From positions 1,128,578 through 1,192,577 of the forward strand of contig NC_018645.1 in NCBI RefSeq assembly GCF_000307105.1: a stretch of DNA of 64,000 nt. Reading direction: 5' to 3'. Positions 35,346 to 44,003 of this stretch are shown piece after piece. The DNA is from Desulfobacula toluolica Tol2 (GTDB lineage Bacteria > Desulfobacterota > Desulfobacteria > Desulfobacterales > Desulfobacteraceae). The notes beneath the pieces were generated by a model. The model worked only from the letters and a program-made list of their open reading frames with translations. It did not search any database and had not been told where the DNA came from. Each line of letters starts with the position of its first letter. Positions within the stretch are counted from its first letter, which is position 1. The translations under genes were made by a program, and so were the position numbers.

Positions 35346-35378
35346 AAAATTTTATTTACTCCTGTTCTTAAATTATAG

Positions 35379-35394
35379 TATCAAATATTTGATA
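35379..35394. promoter_or_regulatory. 16-bp perfect palindrome TATCAAATATTTGATA
   Basis: It lies in the divergent region between the DUF1992 operon and the GerMN/EF-G genes. The size and symmetry suit a dimeric repressor or activator site. A partly similar TATCAGATATCA follows at about 35478. No regulator is identified. Confidence 0.4.
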
Positions 35395-35454
35395 TGCAAT
35401 TTTTTAAGCTTATAATTTTATTAAACCCTTAACCGATTTGCAAGGGATATTTTC

Positions 35455-35483
35455 TTGACACCTATCAGGCAATACTGTATCAG
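35455..35483 (+). promoter_or_regulatory. Possible sigma-70 promoter for GerMN/EF-G
   Basis: A perfect -35 box TTGACA lies 17 bp from TATCAG, a 4-of-6 match to the -10 box, about 40 bp before the GerMN ATG. Confidence 0.4.
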
Positions 35484-35522
35484 ATATCATTTTAAGGTAA
35501 AGTATCCATCAAGAGTGTAAGC

Positions 35523-36068
35523 ATGAAATCCAGGCAAAAAAGATTTATTTTATTTGTTTTTCTGACCGGTTTTTTGCTGTCAGGTGTGTGTGTTGCACAA
35601 AACGGCATGGAAGTGGATGAGGATGGGATTTTGGCTTATGAAGATCTTTTTGAGGGCTTTGTTTATTATGCAGACCAGCAGAAAACCGGCTTGAAATCAG
35701 TAAACATAAGATTTTCTTCAACACTGGATTCGCACCAGCTGGGCCGGGAAATCATAAAAGCCCTGATTGCAGGTCCTTCACTGCCTTTGCTTGAGCCAAC
35801 CTGGCCAAGAGATGCAAAAATAAATTCTTTTTTTATTACAGATGACGGAAAAGCATATGTTGATCTGTACCTGGAAAAGGAAATGATTGAAAATATGGAT
35901 ACCGGGTCAGAGTTGCTGGCCATATATTCACTGGTGAATTCCCTGACCTTGAATATTCCAAAAATAAAAATGGTTAAAATACTGATTCAGGGTAAGGATG
36001 CCTTGACCCTTGCCGGTCACATCGACCTTGAATTTTTTTATCAAACAAATATGATGATTGTGAAATGA
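35523..36068 (+). CDS. GerMN-domain exported protein
   Basis: The 181-aa precursor has a signal peptide ([19 protein letters not shown]). One GerMN domain (about 50-165) has [31 protein letters not shown] and [19 protein letters not shown]. GerMN domains occur in sporulation protein GerM and the lipoprotein LpqB. In Gram-negatives they are found in envelope proteins of unknown role. Its stop overlaps the EF-G start by 4 nt (ATGA), an unexpected coupling of an envelope protein with a translation factor. Confidence 0.8.
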   Translation: MKSRQKRFILFVFLTGFLLSGVCVAQNGMEVDEDGILAYEDLFEGFVYYADQQKTGLKSVNIRFSSTLDSHQLGREIIKALIAGPSLPLLEPTWPRDAKINSFFITDDGKAYVDLYLEKEMIENMDTGSELLAIYSLVNSLTLNIPKIKMVKILIQGKDALTLAGHIDLEFFYQTNMMIVK

Positions 36069-38095
36069 GCAAAAAAAAAAATATCAGTCAGTTTAGAAAT
36101 ATAGGGATCATGGCCCACATTGATGCGGGTAAAACCACTGTAACGGAAAGAATTCTTTACTACACTGGAAAATCTTATAAAATCGGGGAAGTTCATGATG
36201 GAGAAGCGGTCATGGACTGGATGCAGGATGAACAGGACAGGGGTATTACAATCACCTCTGCTGTGACCACATGTGAATGGGGAAAATCTCTTATCCAGAT
36301 TATTGATACTCCGGGCCATGTGGATTTTACTGTTGAGGTGGAGAGAGCATTGAGAATCCTTGACGGTGCTGTGGGGGTTTTTTGTGCCGTGGGCGGTGTT
36401 GAGCCTCAATCCGAGACAGTATGGCGTCAGGCAGACCGGTATTCGGTGCCCAGGGTGGCCTTTATCAACAAAATGGACAGGACAGGTGCGGATTTTTTTG
36501 CCGCTGTCAGATCCATCAAAGAAAAACTGGCTGCAAATCCCGTGATGCTTCAATTGCCCATGGGGGCGGAAGATAATTTTTCCGGTGTCATTGATTTGGT
36601 TCATATGCAGCAGATCAAATGGGTTGATCAAACCCAGGGAGCCGAGTATTCAACAGAAGATATTGCCCCTGAATTTGAAGATATTGCAGCAGACTATCGG
36701 GACAAACTGCTTGAAGCCATATCCGAAGTCAATGATGAAATAATGGAAAAATATCTTTCAGAAGAAGATATTTCCGCTGTAGAGTTGATCAGCGCCATAC
36801 GGTCTGCTACCATTTCAAGGCGGATAGTACCGGTCTTTTGCGGGAGTGCGTTGAAAAATAAAGGCATTCAGCCGCTGTTGGACGGCATTGTAGCATATCT
36901 GCCCAGTCCCCTGGATGTTCCCCCGGTTAAAGGACTGCATCCGGATACGGAAGAAGAACTGGAATTTTTACCCAAAAAAAACGGTCCCCTGGCTGCCTTG
37001 ATTTTTAAAGTTTCCATGATTGAAGGCAGAAAACTTTCTTTTGCAAGGATTTATTCCGGCAGAATTGAGGCAGGGTCAGAGGTGTTTAATCCTCTGTTGA
37101 AGAAAAAAGAAAAATTGTCCAGAATTCTTCAAATGCATGCCAACAAACGAGAGCGGCTCAAAGAGGCAACAGCCGGTGATATTATCGGGATTGTCGGTCT
37201 CAAGGATTCCGGAACCGGGGATACCCTGTGTTCACAGGACTATCCTGTTTTTCTTGAAAAAATGGAATACGAAGATCCTGTTATTTCCATTGCCATTGAG
37301 CCCAAAACCCATGCCGACCAGGAAAAACTTGATACAGTGCTTGAAAAGTTCACTATTGAAGATCCGACCTTAAAGGTGAGCAAGGATGAGGAGACTGGCC
37401 AGACCATTCTATCCGGTATGGGCGAACTCCATCTTGAGATTATTATTTCAAGGATGCTCAAAGAGTTTCAAACCAATGTGAATGTGGGAAATCCTCAGGT
37501 AGTGTATAGGGAAGTTGTTACAGCAAAGGTAAAAGGCAGTGCTGTCTTTGAAAGAGAAATTTCCGGAAAATCTCATTATGCAAGTGTCAGTATCAGCCTT
37601 TCACCGTTAAACCGGGGTGAGGGTGTTACATTTGAATCAAAAGTCACGGAAGACAAGGTTCCTGAACAGTATATTCCTGCCATTGAAAAAGGCATCCGTG
37701 AGAGTTTGGACGGCGGATACCTTAAAGGATATCCCTTGGTTGATGTCGCAATTGTGCTGGAAGACGGAGGATTTGATGAGCGAAGTTCCGAGCTTGCTTT
37801 TTCCGTAGGCGCGTCCATGGCATGCAAGGATGCGTTGGAAAAGGCGTCTTTAGGTCTTCTTGAACCCATCATGGAGGTTGAAGTATTTGTTCCTGATGCC
37901 CACATGGGGGATGCCATATCCGATCTTAATGCAAGAGGGGGGAAGGTGGAATCCATTAATCCCAAGGCAGGCATTCAAATTGTCAAAGCTGTGGTGCCAC
38001 TGGCTAAAATGTTTGGATATTCCACGGCACTTAGATCTGCAAGCCAAGGCAGGGGGACTTTTTCCATGCAGTTCTCCCGATTTGACAAAGTTTAA
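36065..38095 (+). CDS. fusA: Elongation factor G paralogue
   Basis: EF-G is the GTPase that drives ribosome translocation. The 676-aa protein has all five domains. The G motifs are AHIDAGKTT (G1), RGITITSA (G2), DTPGHVDF (G3), NKMD (G4) and SALKNKG (G5). Domain IV has GEGVTFES and domain V ends with [20 protein letters not shown]. It is slightly short against about 690 aa. It is not next to rpsL/rpsG/tufA, so it may be a secondary EF-G (EF-G2 type) with a recycling or stress role. Confidence 0.93.
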   Translation: MSKKKNISQFRNIGIMAHIDAGKTTVTERILYYTGKSYKIGEVHDGEAVMDWMQDEQDRGITITSAVTTCEWGKSLIQIIDTPGHVDFTVEVERALRILDGAVGVFCAVGGVEPQSETVWRQADRYSVPRVAFINKMDRTGADFFAAVRSIKEKLAANPVMLQLPMGAEDNFSGVIDLVHMQQIKWVDQTQGAEYSTEDIAPEFEDIAADYRDKLLEAISEVNDEIMEKYLSEEDISAVELISAIRSATISRRIVPVFCGSALKNKGIQPLLDGIVAYLPSPLDVPPVKGLHPDTEEELEFLPKKNGPLAALIFKVSMIEGRKLSFARIYSGRIEAGSEVFNPLLKKKEKLSRILQMHANKRERLKEATAGDIIGIVGLKDSGTGDTLCSQDYPVFLEKMEYEDPVISIAIEPKTHADQEKLDTVLEKFTIEDPTLKVSKDEETGQTILSGMGELHLEIIISRMLKEFQTNVNVGNPQVVYREVVTAKVKGSAVFEREISGKSHYASVSISLSPLNRGEGVTFESKVTEDKVPEQYIPAIEKGIRESLDGGYLKGYPLVDVAIVLEDGGFDERSSELAFSVGASMACKDALEKASLGLLEPIMEVEVFVPDAHMGDAISDLNARGGKVESINPKAGIQIVKAVVPLAKMFGYSTALRSASQGRGTFSMQFSRFDKV

Positions 38096-38131
38096 TAAAT
38101 TTTGACAAGTTTTAATGATCTTTTATAAGGT

Positions 38132-39571
38132 TTAATGCTGTTCTTTTTCCCGGTTTTTGGAAAATTCTTTTTTCAATTGATGGAGGCGGTCTTTTGCCTT
38201 TTTGATGTCGTCCTTATCCTTTAAATGTTCTAATGCCTTGTTTAAATGGATAATAGCGGTTTTATTATTGTTAATTTCAGCATAATACAGGCCCAGATAA
38301 TAATGGGAAAGGCCTTTTTTCTTTTCAAGGGACAAAATATTTGCCAGGTGGTAGTATGCTTTGGGATAAGTTTCAGGTGCCTGGTTTAAAACATTATTGA
38401 AAAGATCTTTTGCCGTTGACAGATTACGCAGTTCAAGGTGTGCTGCAGCCTGATGAAATTTGGCCATCACCCCCATGACAGGTTCTGACTCAATTCCTTT
38501 AAGGGTGTTGAGTGCTTTTTGGGGCTCACCATTCATCAGATAGATCCTGCCCAGTTCAACAAGGATCATTGGATCGAAAATATTGATGGAAAGCGCTTTT
38601 TTCAGATGAAAGATAGCTTGTTCTCTCATGGATTTTCTGGCATAAACAAGACCCAGACCATAATGGATAGCGGCAGCATCAGTGCCTGAAGGGTTGTCTT
38701 TTAATTGGGTATTTAATGTGTTAAATGTGGGTTTAATTTCTGCATAAAGCCCTAAAAGTCTGTATTTTACCATATTAAATCTGAAATCAGTATCGCAGTC
38801 AGCCTTGTTTTCAGGCGGGATATAGTCGGATAAAATAGTTTCAACATGGGCAATCCTGCTGGCTGTTCCAGGATGGGTTTTGACATAATCCGGTATTCCT
38901 TCTGTTCCCCGAAAGTCCAAGGCCCTTATTTTCATCAGGCCTGATTGAAGACCTTCTGGTGAGAAACAGCTTCTTTTTAAAAACATAATCCCTTTTTCAT
39001 CGGCTTCTGTTTCATTTTCCCGGGTAAAGGCGAGCATGGCAGTCTGGCCGATGGCCATGGACCCTTTCATAAGTGTGGCACCGGCATCACTATCGGAACC
39101 TGATTGGCTGCCGATGATGGCACCTGCCAGCATTCCTGCAAGGCTCCCGATACTGATAAATTTTGAGCGGTCAATGGATTCGGATACATGACGGCTGGCA
39201 GCATGGGCAATCTCATGTCCAATGATGCCTGCAAGCTCATCAATGGAATCAAGGGATGTAATCAACCCCCGATAGGCAAAAATATGGGCACCCGGGCCTG
39301 CAAATGCATTAAAAACGTCATCGTTTACAATGTAAAATGAATATTTAAAGGGCTGGGGCGGCAGAAAAGACAGAATATGGTTGCCAACCTGTCTTATCAT
39401 ATGATTGGCAATGGGATCATTCAATATCTTCTGCTGCTTTTGTATCATTGTCATGAATTTTTTGGCAACTTCATTTTCTTCCGGAATGGATATGGCAAGA
39501 CTGTTGCTCAAAGGAAATGAAAAGAACAAAAGAAAGCTTAAAAAAATAAAAAAAGATTTAATGGGATTCAT
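38132..39571 (-). CDS. M48 metalloprotease with TPR repeats (BepA-like)
   Basis: The 479-aa precursor has a signal peptide (FFIFLSFLLFFSFPLSNSLA). The peptidase domain has the zinc motif GIIGHEIAHAASRH and the third ligand in ENETEADEKG. From about 270 to the end it is built of TPR helices. BepA-type proteins act in the periplasm on outer-membrane protein assembly (LptD and BAM clients). It converges on the EF-G gene with 36 bp between the stops. Confidence 0.9.
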   Translation of the reverse strand: MNPIKSFFIFLSFLLFFSFPLSNSLAISIPEENEVAKKFMTMIQKQQKILNDPIANHMIRQVGNHILSFLPPQPFKYSFYIVNDDVFNAFAGPGAHIFAYRGLITSLDSIDELAGIIGHEIAHAASRHVSESIDRSKFISIGSLAGMLAGAIIGSQSGSDSDAGATLMKGSMAIGQTAMLAFTRENETEADEKGIMFLKRSCFSPEGLQSGLMKIRALDFRGTEGIPDYVKTHPGTASRIAHVETILSDYIPPENKADCDTDFRFNMVKYRLLGLYAEIKPTFNTLNTQLKDNPSGTDAAAIHYGLGLVYARKSMREQAIFHLKKALSINIFDPMILVELGRIYLMNGEPQKALNTLKGIESEPVMGVMAKFHQAAAHLELRNLSTAKDLFNNVLNQAPETYPKAYYHLANILSLEKKKGLSHYYLGLYYAEINNNKTAIIHLNKALEHLKDKDDIKKAKDRLHQLKKEFSKNREKEQH

Positions 39572-39588
39572 AAAAAAAGGTATTTCAG

Positions 39589-40122
39589 TTAAATGATTAT
39601 AAATTCGGCATGTTCCATTGCAATCTCAATCCGGAAACTGTAATTGCCTATTTTAAAAGACAATCTACGGTTTTCGCCGTAATCGGAATCAATGACAAGG
39701 GTGATGGAGCTGTTCAGGGTAAGGGCTTTGGGTTGTCCCAAGACGGTATTCAGGTTGTAGTGTTCTTCAACTTCCTGGATCAGATGACCCATGACCTGGT
39801 TGGTAATCTCGCCGATGGTATCCGTAACTTCCGGGGAGGCAACTGTTGAGGCAAGTTCCTCTTTGGGCATTCCCATGGCCGTCATATAGGATTCATAGAT
39901 TGCAAATGCGGCATCAGCTGAAAAGTTCATCACCACAAGTCCATTATAATCTCCATTGAACTGGACAAAACAGGTCAGATCGGGTTTCATGGAAATTTTA
40001 GGTGTTTTCTGGATGGTTGAAGAATAGGTTATATTCTGTTTGGTGGTGGCTTCAAGGGTCTGTCGGGCAGATTTTAAAAATATTTTTGAGATTTCATCAA
40101 TGGATATTATTGGTTTGGACAT
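39589..40122 (-). CDS. CheX-like / DUF3334-type protein
   Basis: This 177-aa cytoplasmic protein resembles the CheX/CheC phosphatase fold. It has the conserved TDTIGEITNQVMGHLIQEVE helix with the ExxN pair and a beta-rich FVQFNGDYNGLVVMNFS segment. Relatives dephosphorylate CheY or are uncharacterised (DUF3334). No chemotaxis genes lie beside it. Its start is 432 bp from the next gene on the plus strand. Confidence 0.65.
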   Translation of the reverse strand: MSKPIISIDEISKIFLKSARQTLEATTKQNITYSSTIQKTPKISMKPDLTCFVQFNGDYNGLVVMNFSADAAFAIYESYMTAMGMPKEELASTVASPEVTDTIGEITNQVMGHLIQEVEEHYNLNTVLGQPKALTLNSSITLVIDSDYGENRRLSFKIGNYSFRIEIAMEHAEFIII

Positions 40123-40554
40123 AGTGTCTCCTTATTCTTTTTTTTATATGAAAGTCTTCACAAATCCAAACAGTGACTTTCATGTTTTGTCTTGGGCAAA
40201 CCAGGATGAAATACCAGTTCTGCCCGTGGCAGTTTATATGAAACGAAAAATGACTTTTAATTATCAATAATATCTAATGAAAAGTCAAAAGGTTTGTTAT
40301 CTTTGACCCCGTCCTATCCAATTCTTTGCTGATATAATTAAAATTCTTTGAAAAATAAGACAGTTAAGTGATGACAGTTAACTGTTATGATCTGTTTGAT
40401 TCAGGGACTTTTTTATAGGAAATAAACGTTTAATCAGTGAAATTAAATTATATGCTTAAAAGGTAATATTTTCTATCGACAGGGCCCATAAAATATGTTT
40501 GAATAAACCGCTTTTTGCAAAAAAAAACAGTTAATTTTTTTTGATGAGGAAATC
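40123..40554. other. 432-bp divergent intergenic region with repeat copy A and a small palindrome
   Basis: No gene is seen. It holds copy A of the 85-bp repeat (40147-40242), a 12-bp palindrome ACAGTTAACTGT (40374-40385), and GACAGTTAA twice, 14 bp apart (40359 and 40373). The last group could be an operator for the cyclic-nucleotide-binding protein gene downstream. Confidence 0.55.
40147..40242 (+). repeat. 85-bp interspersed repeat, copy A
   Basis: It begins ATGAAAGTCTTC and ends GCCCGTGGCAG, 85 bp later. ATGAAAGTC and GACTTTCAT form a 9-bp inverted repeat, and CTGCC-CGT-GGCAG a second hairpin. Read in frame it gives MKVFTNPNSDFHVLSWANQD and stays open for about 40 codons. It is the only copy in a divergent region. 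Confidence 0.85.
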
Positions 40555-41004
40555 ATGGGCGATCTTAAAGACATTCTAACCACATCATCAGTTTTCAGTT
40601 CTCTTGAAAAAACTGATATTGAAAGGCTGGAAGCACTTTTTGACAGACGTGAAATACATCCGGGAGATATCCTTGCACAAGCTGAAAATAAGGCAGAGTA
40701 CTTTTTTCTATTAGGAAAAGGAACTGTTCTGCTGGCTATGGATAAAGGCAAGGGTGTTGTTTTGAAAACACCCGGGGATTTTATCGGGATGGAACTCTTG
40801 TCTGTCAAGGGGATATATAAAACCACTTTAAGCGTCCTTGAAAAAGGATATGTGTTTGCGGTGTCGCGGAATGATTTTTTAACCGTTATCAGGGAGGATT
40901 CGGCTTGTGCAGAGGCCATTATGAATGCCTGGCAGGTGTATCTTGATAACACCGCATCATTTGCAAAAAATATTGAAGACATAAGTCTTCCTGAACAATT
41001 TTAA
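40555..41004 (+). CDS. Cyclic-nucleotide-binding-domain protein
   Basis: This 149-aa protein consists of one CNB (CAP_ED) beta-roll: SSVFSSLEKTDIERLEALFD, AEYFFLLGKGTVLLAMDKGK and GDFIGMELLSVKG. It has no helix-turn-helix, so it is not a standard CRP regulator. The canonical phosphate-binding Arg-Ala pair is not evident. The ATG follows GAGGAAATC. It is 13 bp upstream of OadG and probably co-transcribed with the sodium-pump genes. Confidence 0.75.
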   Translation: MGDLKDILTTSSVFSSLEKTDIERLEALFDRREIHPGDILAQAENKAEYFFLLGKGTVLLAMDKGKGVVLKTPGDFIGMELLSVKGIYKTTLSVLEKGYVFAVSRNDFLTVIREDSACAEAIMNAWQVYLDNTASFAKNIEDISLPEQF

Positions 41005-41017
41005 TGGAGGTATACGT

Positions 41018-41479
41018 TTGTACGGAATAGAAGCAATTAATGCCAACAACGGGTGGGCTATTTCCATTGTCGGTGTATCAATCGTATTTTCAGGCCTGGT
41101 CACGCTTTCTTTGGTGATCTCTAGACTCTACAAGGTTCTTGCCTTGTGGGAAAACCCTTCTTTGATCAAAGAGTTTTTTTCGGCAAAAAAGCCGGAAGAT
41201 GATTTTGAAGAAGTATCGATAGATATACCAGCGGAAATGAAGGTAGAGGATATCAAGGATCTGGCTGGTTTTAAGGAGGTTGCCAAACAATTTGCTCTTC
41301 TTGTGAGGACCATGGAAGATCATTTTTCATTGTCCAGGCTGCTTCATCTTGCCAAGACCAGTGATTTAAAAGATCCCCATGAGAATTTGAATAATCTTCT
41401 GGCAACACGGATAATTATTTCCGATGGAGCAGGGCTTTTCACCTGGGATAAAGAGCGGTTTGATAAAGCTGTTTCATGA
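41018..41479 (+). CDS. OadG-type gamma subunit of a sodium-pumping decarboxylase
   Basis: This 153-aa protein has an N-terminal membrane helix (ISIVGVSIVFSGLVTLSLVI) and a charged tail, as in OadG/MmdD subunits that assemble the pump. It starts with TTG, preceded by a strong GGAGGTATACG. The C-terminal half (KEVAKQFALLVRTMEDHFSL) is longer than in most OadG and has no known domain. The beta subunit gene follows 42 bp later. Confidence 0.75.
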   Translation: MYGIEAINANNGWAISIVGVSIVFSGLVTLSLVISRLYKVLALWENPSLIKEFFSAKKPEDDFEEVSIDIPAEMKVEDIKDLAGFKEVAKQFALLVRTMEDHFSLSRLLHLAKTSDLKDPHENLNNLLATRIIISDGAGLFTWDKERFDKAVS

Positions 41480-41521
41480 CGGAATTGATCTGAAGGAATT
41501 GATAAGTTAAGAGGACATAAT

Positions 41522-42649
41522 ATGGATGCGTTATTTTTAGATTTTTTTCAAAACACAGGTTTTTATCTGTGTGATTACCGTAATATTATCATGATCGTTG
41601 TTGGGCTGGTGTTTGTCTATCTCGGCATTGCCAAGGATTATGAACCATTGCTTTTAGTGCCCATCGGGTTTGGTATGCTGGTTGGAAATATTCCGATTTT
41701 TATTGGGCTGGGATTAGGGATTTATGAACCCAATTCAGTGCTTCATTATCTGTATTTCGGTGTTACCCAGGGTATTTATCCCCCGCTCATTTTTCTGGGG
41801 ATCGGTGCTATGACTGATTTTTCAACTCTGTTGGCCAGGCCGGTTCTTATGCTGCTGGGTGCGGCTGCCCAGGCAGGTATTTTTATTACATTTTTAGGGG
41901 CACTGGCCCTTGGGTTTGAGCCGCTTGAAGCTGCTTCCATCGGTATTATCGGTGGCGCTGACGGTCCTACCGCTATATTTTTAACGGCAAAACTGGCACC
42001 GCATTTGATTGGCCCCATTGCCGTGGCTGCCTATTCTTACATGGCTCTGGTTCCCGTTATCCAGCCGCCGATCATGAAGCTTTTGACAACCCGCAAAGAA
42101 CGTCTGATTCGAATGGAAGAACCAAGGGATGTTACAAAAAGAGAAAAAATTATTTTTCCTGTTGTTGCATTTCTTCTTTGCTGCTTTATAGCACCTGCCG
42201 CCCTTCCGCTGCTTGGAATGCTCTGTTTTGGAAATGTTTTAAAAGAGGCTGTTGTAACTGAAAGGCTTGCCAATACGGCAAGAAATTCACTCATTGATAT
42301 TGCCACCATACTATTGGGACTTACAGTTGGTGCCAGTACCCAGGGTGATGTTTTCCTTACTCCAAGTTCAGTTGGTATATTTGCTCTTGGCGCGTTTTCA
42401 TTTGCCTTGGCAACCGCATGCGGCCTGCTTTTTGCAAAATTCATGAATCTGTTTTTAAAATCCAAGATCAATCCGTTGTTAGGCGCTGCCGGAGTTTCTG
42501 CCGTACCGGATTCAGCCCGTGTTGTTCAAATCGTTGGTCAAAGAGAAGATCCGACTAACTTTTTGCTGATGCATGCTATGGCACCCAATGTGTCCGGTGT
42601 TATCGGCTCAGCCATTGCTGCGGGTGTATTATGGAGCCTGATGCTTTGA
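41522..42649 (+). CDS. oadB: Sodium-translocating decarboxylase beta subunit
   Basis: The beta subunit decarboxylates carboxybiotin and pumps Na+ outward. The 375-aa integral membrane protein has about nine helices. It has the conserved ASIGIIGGADGPTAIF motif with the Na+-binding Asp, and GAAGVSAVPDSARVVQ near the C-terminus. No alpha (carboxyltransferase) or biotin-carrier gene is nearby, so the substrate (oxaloacetate, methylmalonyl-CoA or glutaconyl-CoA) cannot be told. A terminator follows. Confidence 0.92.
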   Translation: MDALFLDFFQNTGFYLCDYRNIIMIVVGLVFVYLGIAKDYEPLLLVPIGFGMLVGNIPIFIGLGLGIYEPNSVLHYLYFGVTQGIYPPLIFLGIGAMTDFSTLLARPVLMLLGAAAQAGIFITFLGALALGFEPLEAASIGIIGGADGPTAIFLTAKLAPHLIGPIAVAAYSYMALVPVIQPPIMKLLTTRKERLIRMEEPRDVTKREKIIFPVVAFLLCCFIAPAALPLLGMLCFGNVLKEAVVTERLANTARNSLIDIATILLGLTVGASTQGDVFLTPSSVGIFALGAFSFALATACGLLFAKFMNLFLKSKINPLLGAAGVSAVPDSARVVQIVGQREDPTNFLLMHAMAPNVSGVIGSAIAAGVLWSLML

Positions 42650-42692
42650 TTTAAATTTGATTTTTTTTGACCGGGAACATCCGGAATTTTAG

Positions 42693-42730
42693 CGGGTGCA
42701 AAAATATCTTGTTTTTGCACCCGTTTTTAT
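42693..42730 (+). terminator. Rho-independent terminator of the sodium-pump operon
   Basis: A perfect 12-bp stem (CGGGTGCAAAAA with TTTTTGCACCCG) with a 7-nt loop, followed by TTTTTAT, lies 44 bp after oadB. Confidence 0.9.
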
Positions 42731-42832
42731 TCCGGCCAATAATGTTTTAATTGCCTTGTGCGGGTGAGGATGATATCACCGGAGTAAAGGCAAATAAAAC
42801 AATATGAAATTGTAAAATTGAAGGTGCTATGA

Positions 42833-43291
42833 ATGTTGTCACAAGAGCGTAAACAGATTATTGTATCAAAAGAAGATGCTGTTTTCTGGATGGATAAAAA
42901 CGGTAACTGGAATAATGAACACGGAAAATTTGAACACCCTAAAATCATAAAATATTTTAATTCATCCATAAAAAAAGATGAAAACGGGTACTATGTTCAT
43001 CAGGTAAGCGATGAGGTTGAAGAAAAAGTATATTTTAACTATGAAGATACAGCACTATTCGTGGTTGATATAAAAGAAAAAGAAGGAATGTTTTTTGTTT
43101 TAAATAACAATGACACAGTTGAGTTTGATTCGGAACAACTTTTTATCAAAGATGATAACCTCTATTTTCAAACTTCTGAACACAGGGTTAAATTTACCCC
43201 GCGCGCATTGTTAAAAATCTCAAAATTCATGGAAGAAAAAAATGGGCAATTGTCTTTTGTCATAAACGGCAAGACTCATCATGTTGAATAA
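42833..43291 (+). CDS. Conserved DUF1285-like protein
   Basis: This 152-aa cytoplasmic protein is rich in beta strands and charged residues. WMDKNGNWNNEHGKFEHPKI, IKKDENGYYVHQVSDEVEEK and VYFNYEDTALFVVDI resemble DUF1285 proteins. No catalytic motif stands out and the function is unknown. The ATG follows AAGGTG. Repeat copy B lies just downstream. Confidence 0.6.
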   Translation: MLSQERKQIIVSKEDAVFWMDKNGNWNNEHGKFEHPKIIKYFNSSIKKDENGYYVHQVSDEVEEKVYFNYEDTALFVVDIKEKEGMFFVLNNNDTVEFDSEQLFIKDDNLYFQTSEHRVKFTPRALLKISKFMEEKNGQLSFVINGKTHHVE

Positions 43292-43330
43292 ACACATAGC
43301 TAAGACCGTTTTCTCGTATGGCTGTTTTTA

Positions 43331-43425
43331 CATGAAAGTCTTAAAAAATTAATAAAGCAACTTTCAATCTTTGTTGTGGGCAAACCAAGGTGAACGAACA
43401 AGTCTGCCCGTGGCAGTCATATGAA
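43331..43425 (+). repeat. 85-bp interspersed repeat, copy B
   Basis: It has the same start, end and exact 85-bp spacing as copy A. Two in-frame stops (TAATAA) interrupt the reading frame early, so this copy cannot encode the peptide. It lies between convergent genes. Confidence 0.85.
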
Positions 43426-43511
43426 AGAACTTCTAACTTGTTGGAAGTAGATCTCTTTTGTTTGTTGTGGCAGTTTAATCTGCCATGGCCGTTAGTTGGT
43501 ATTTGTTGAAA

Positions 43512-43847
43512 TCATCTGCGACGTATCGTATCTACAATAAACGGGGTACATCGAATCGCGATGCTCTGTTTTTTTACCCAGATACGAACCATTGAAACAG
43601 ATTCACCTTCCAGGTTGGCGATGCTGGGCAGTTCTTCAGCAAAGGCAATATCTTCAACTCTGAATTCATAATAAAAGGTGTTGTCCGTAAACGGGTCGGC
43701 AATTAAAATTACCCTGAATTTCTCATATGGATGTTTTCGGGGGGAACCGGAAAATGGGATATGATTTCGTTTATCCAGTGTGTCGGGTTTTCGGTAGGCC
43801 TGAAGCTCAAATTTTTCTTTGAGTTCAAGAAAATTAATAATGGACAT
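43512..43847 (-). CDS. Conserved hypothetical protein
   Basis: This 111-aa protein has no recognised domain. ILIADPFTDNTFYYEFRVED and EGESVSMVRIWVKKQSIAIR form a compact alpha/beta pattern that I associate with small uncharacterised proteins of sulfate reducers. There is no signal peptide or membrane helix. It is transcribed convergently with the DUF1285-like gene. Confidence 0.65.
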   Translation of the reverse strand: MSIINFLELKEKFELQAYRKPDTLDKRNHIPFSGSPRKHPYEKFRVILIADPFTDNTFYYEFRVEDIAFAEELPSIANLEGESVSMVRIWVKKQSIAIRCTPFIVDTIRRR

Positions 43848-43908
43848 GAGGACTCTCCTCCTAATCTAAAGTCTAAAATTTCATAGAACTAATATATCAA
43901 AAAATAAT

Positions 43909-43947
43909 GGACGGGGTAAAAAATACAGACAATTTTTTACCCCGTCC
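43909..43947 (-). terminator. Terminator downstream of the DUF362 gene
   Basis: A perfect 16-bp inverted repeat (GGACGGGGTAAAAAAT with its complement) and a 7-nt loop. On the minus strand it is followed by ATTATTTTTTG. It also sits just upstream of the small hypothetical gene. Confidence 0.75.
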
Positions 43948-44003
43948 AATGTATATTTGATTTTTTTTAGAAAATTGCGAATCTAAGATGTAATTGTCTT
44001 TCA

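Noticed and set aside
36041-36631. 196-codon minus-strand frame over the EF-G start
   Set aside because: It is the shadow of the EF-G G-domain, with His/Pro-rich nonsense composition.
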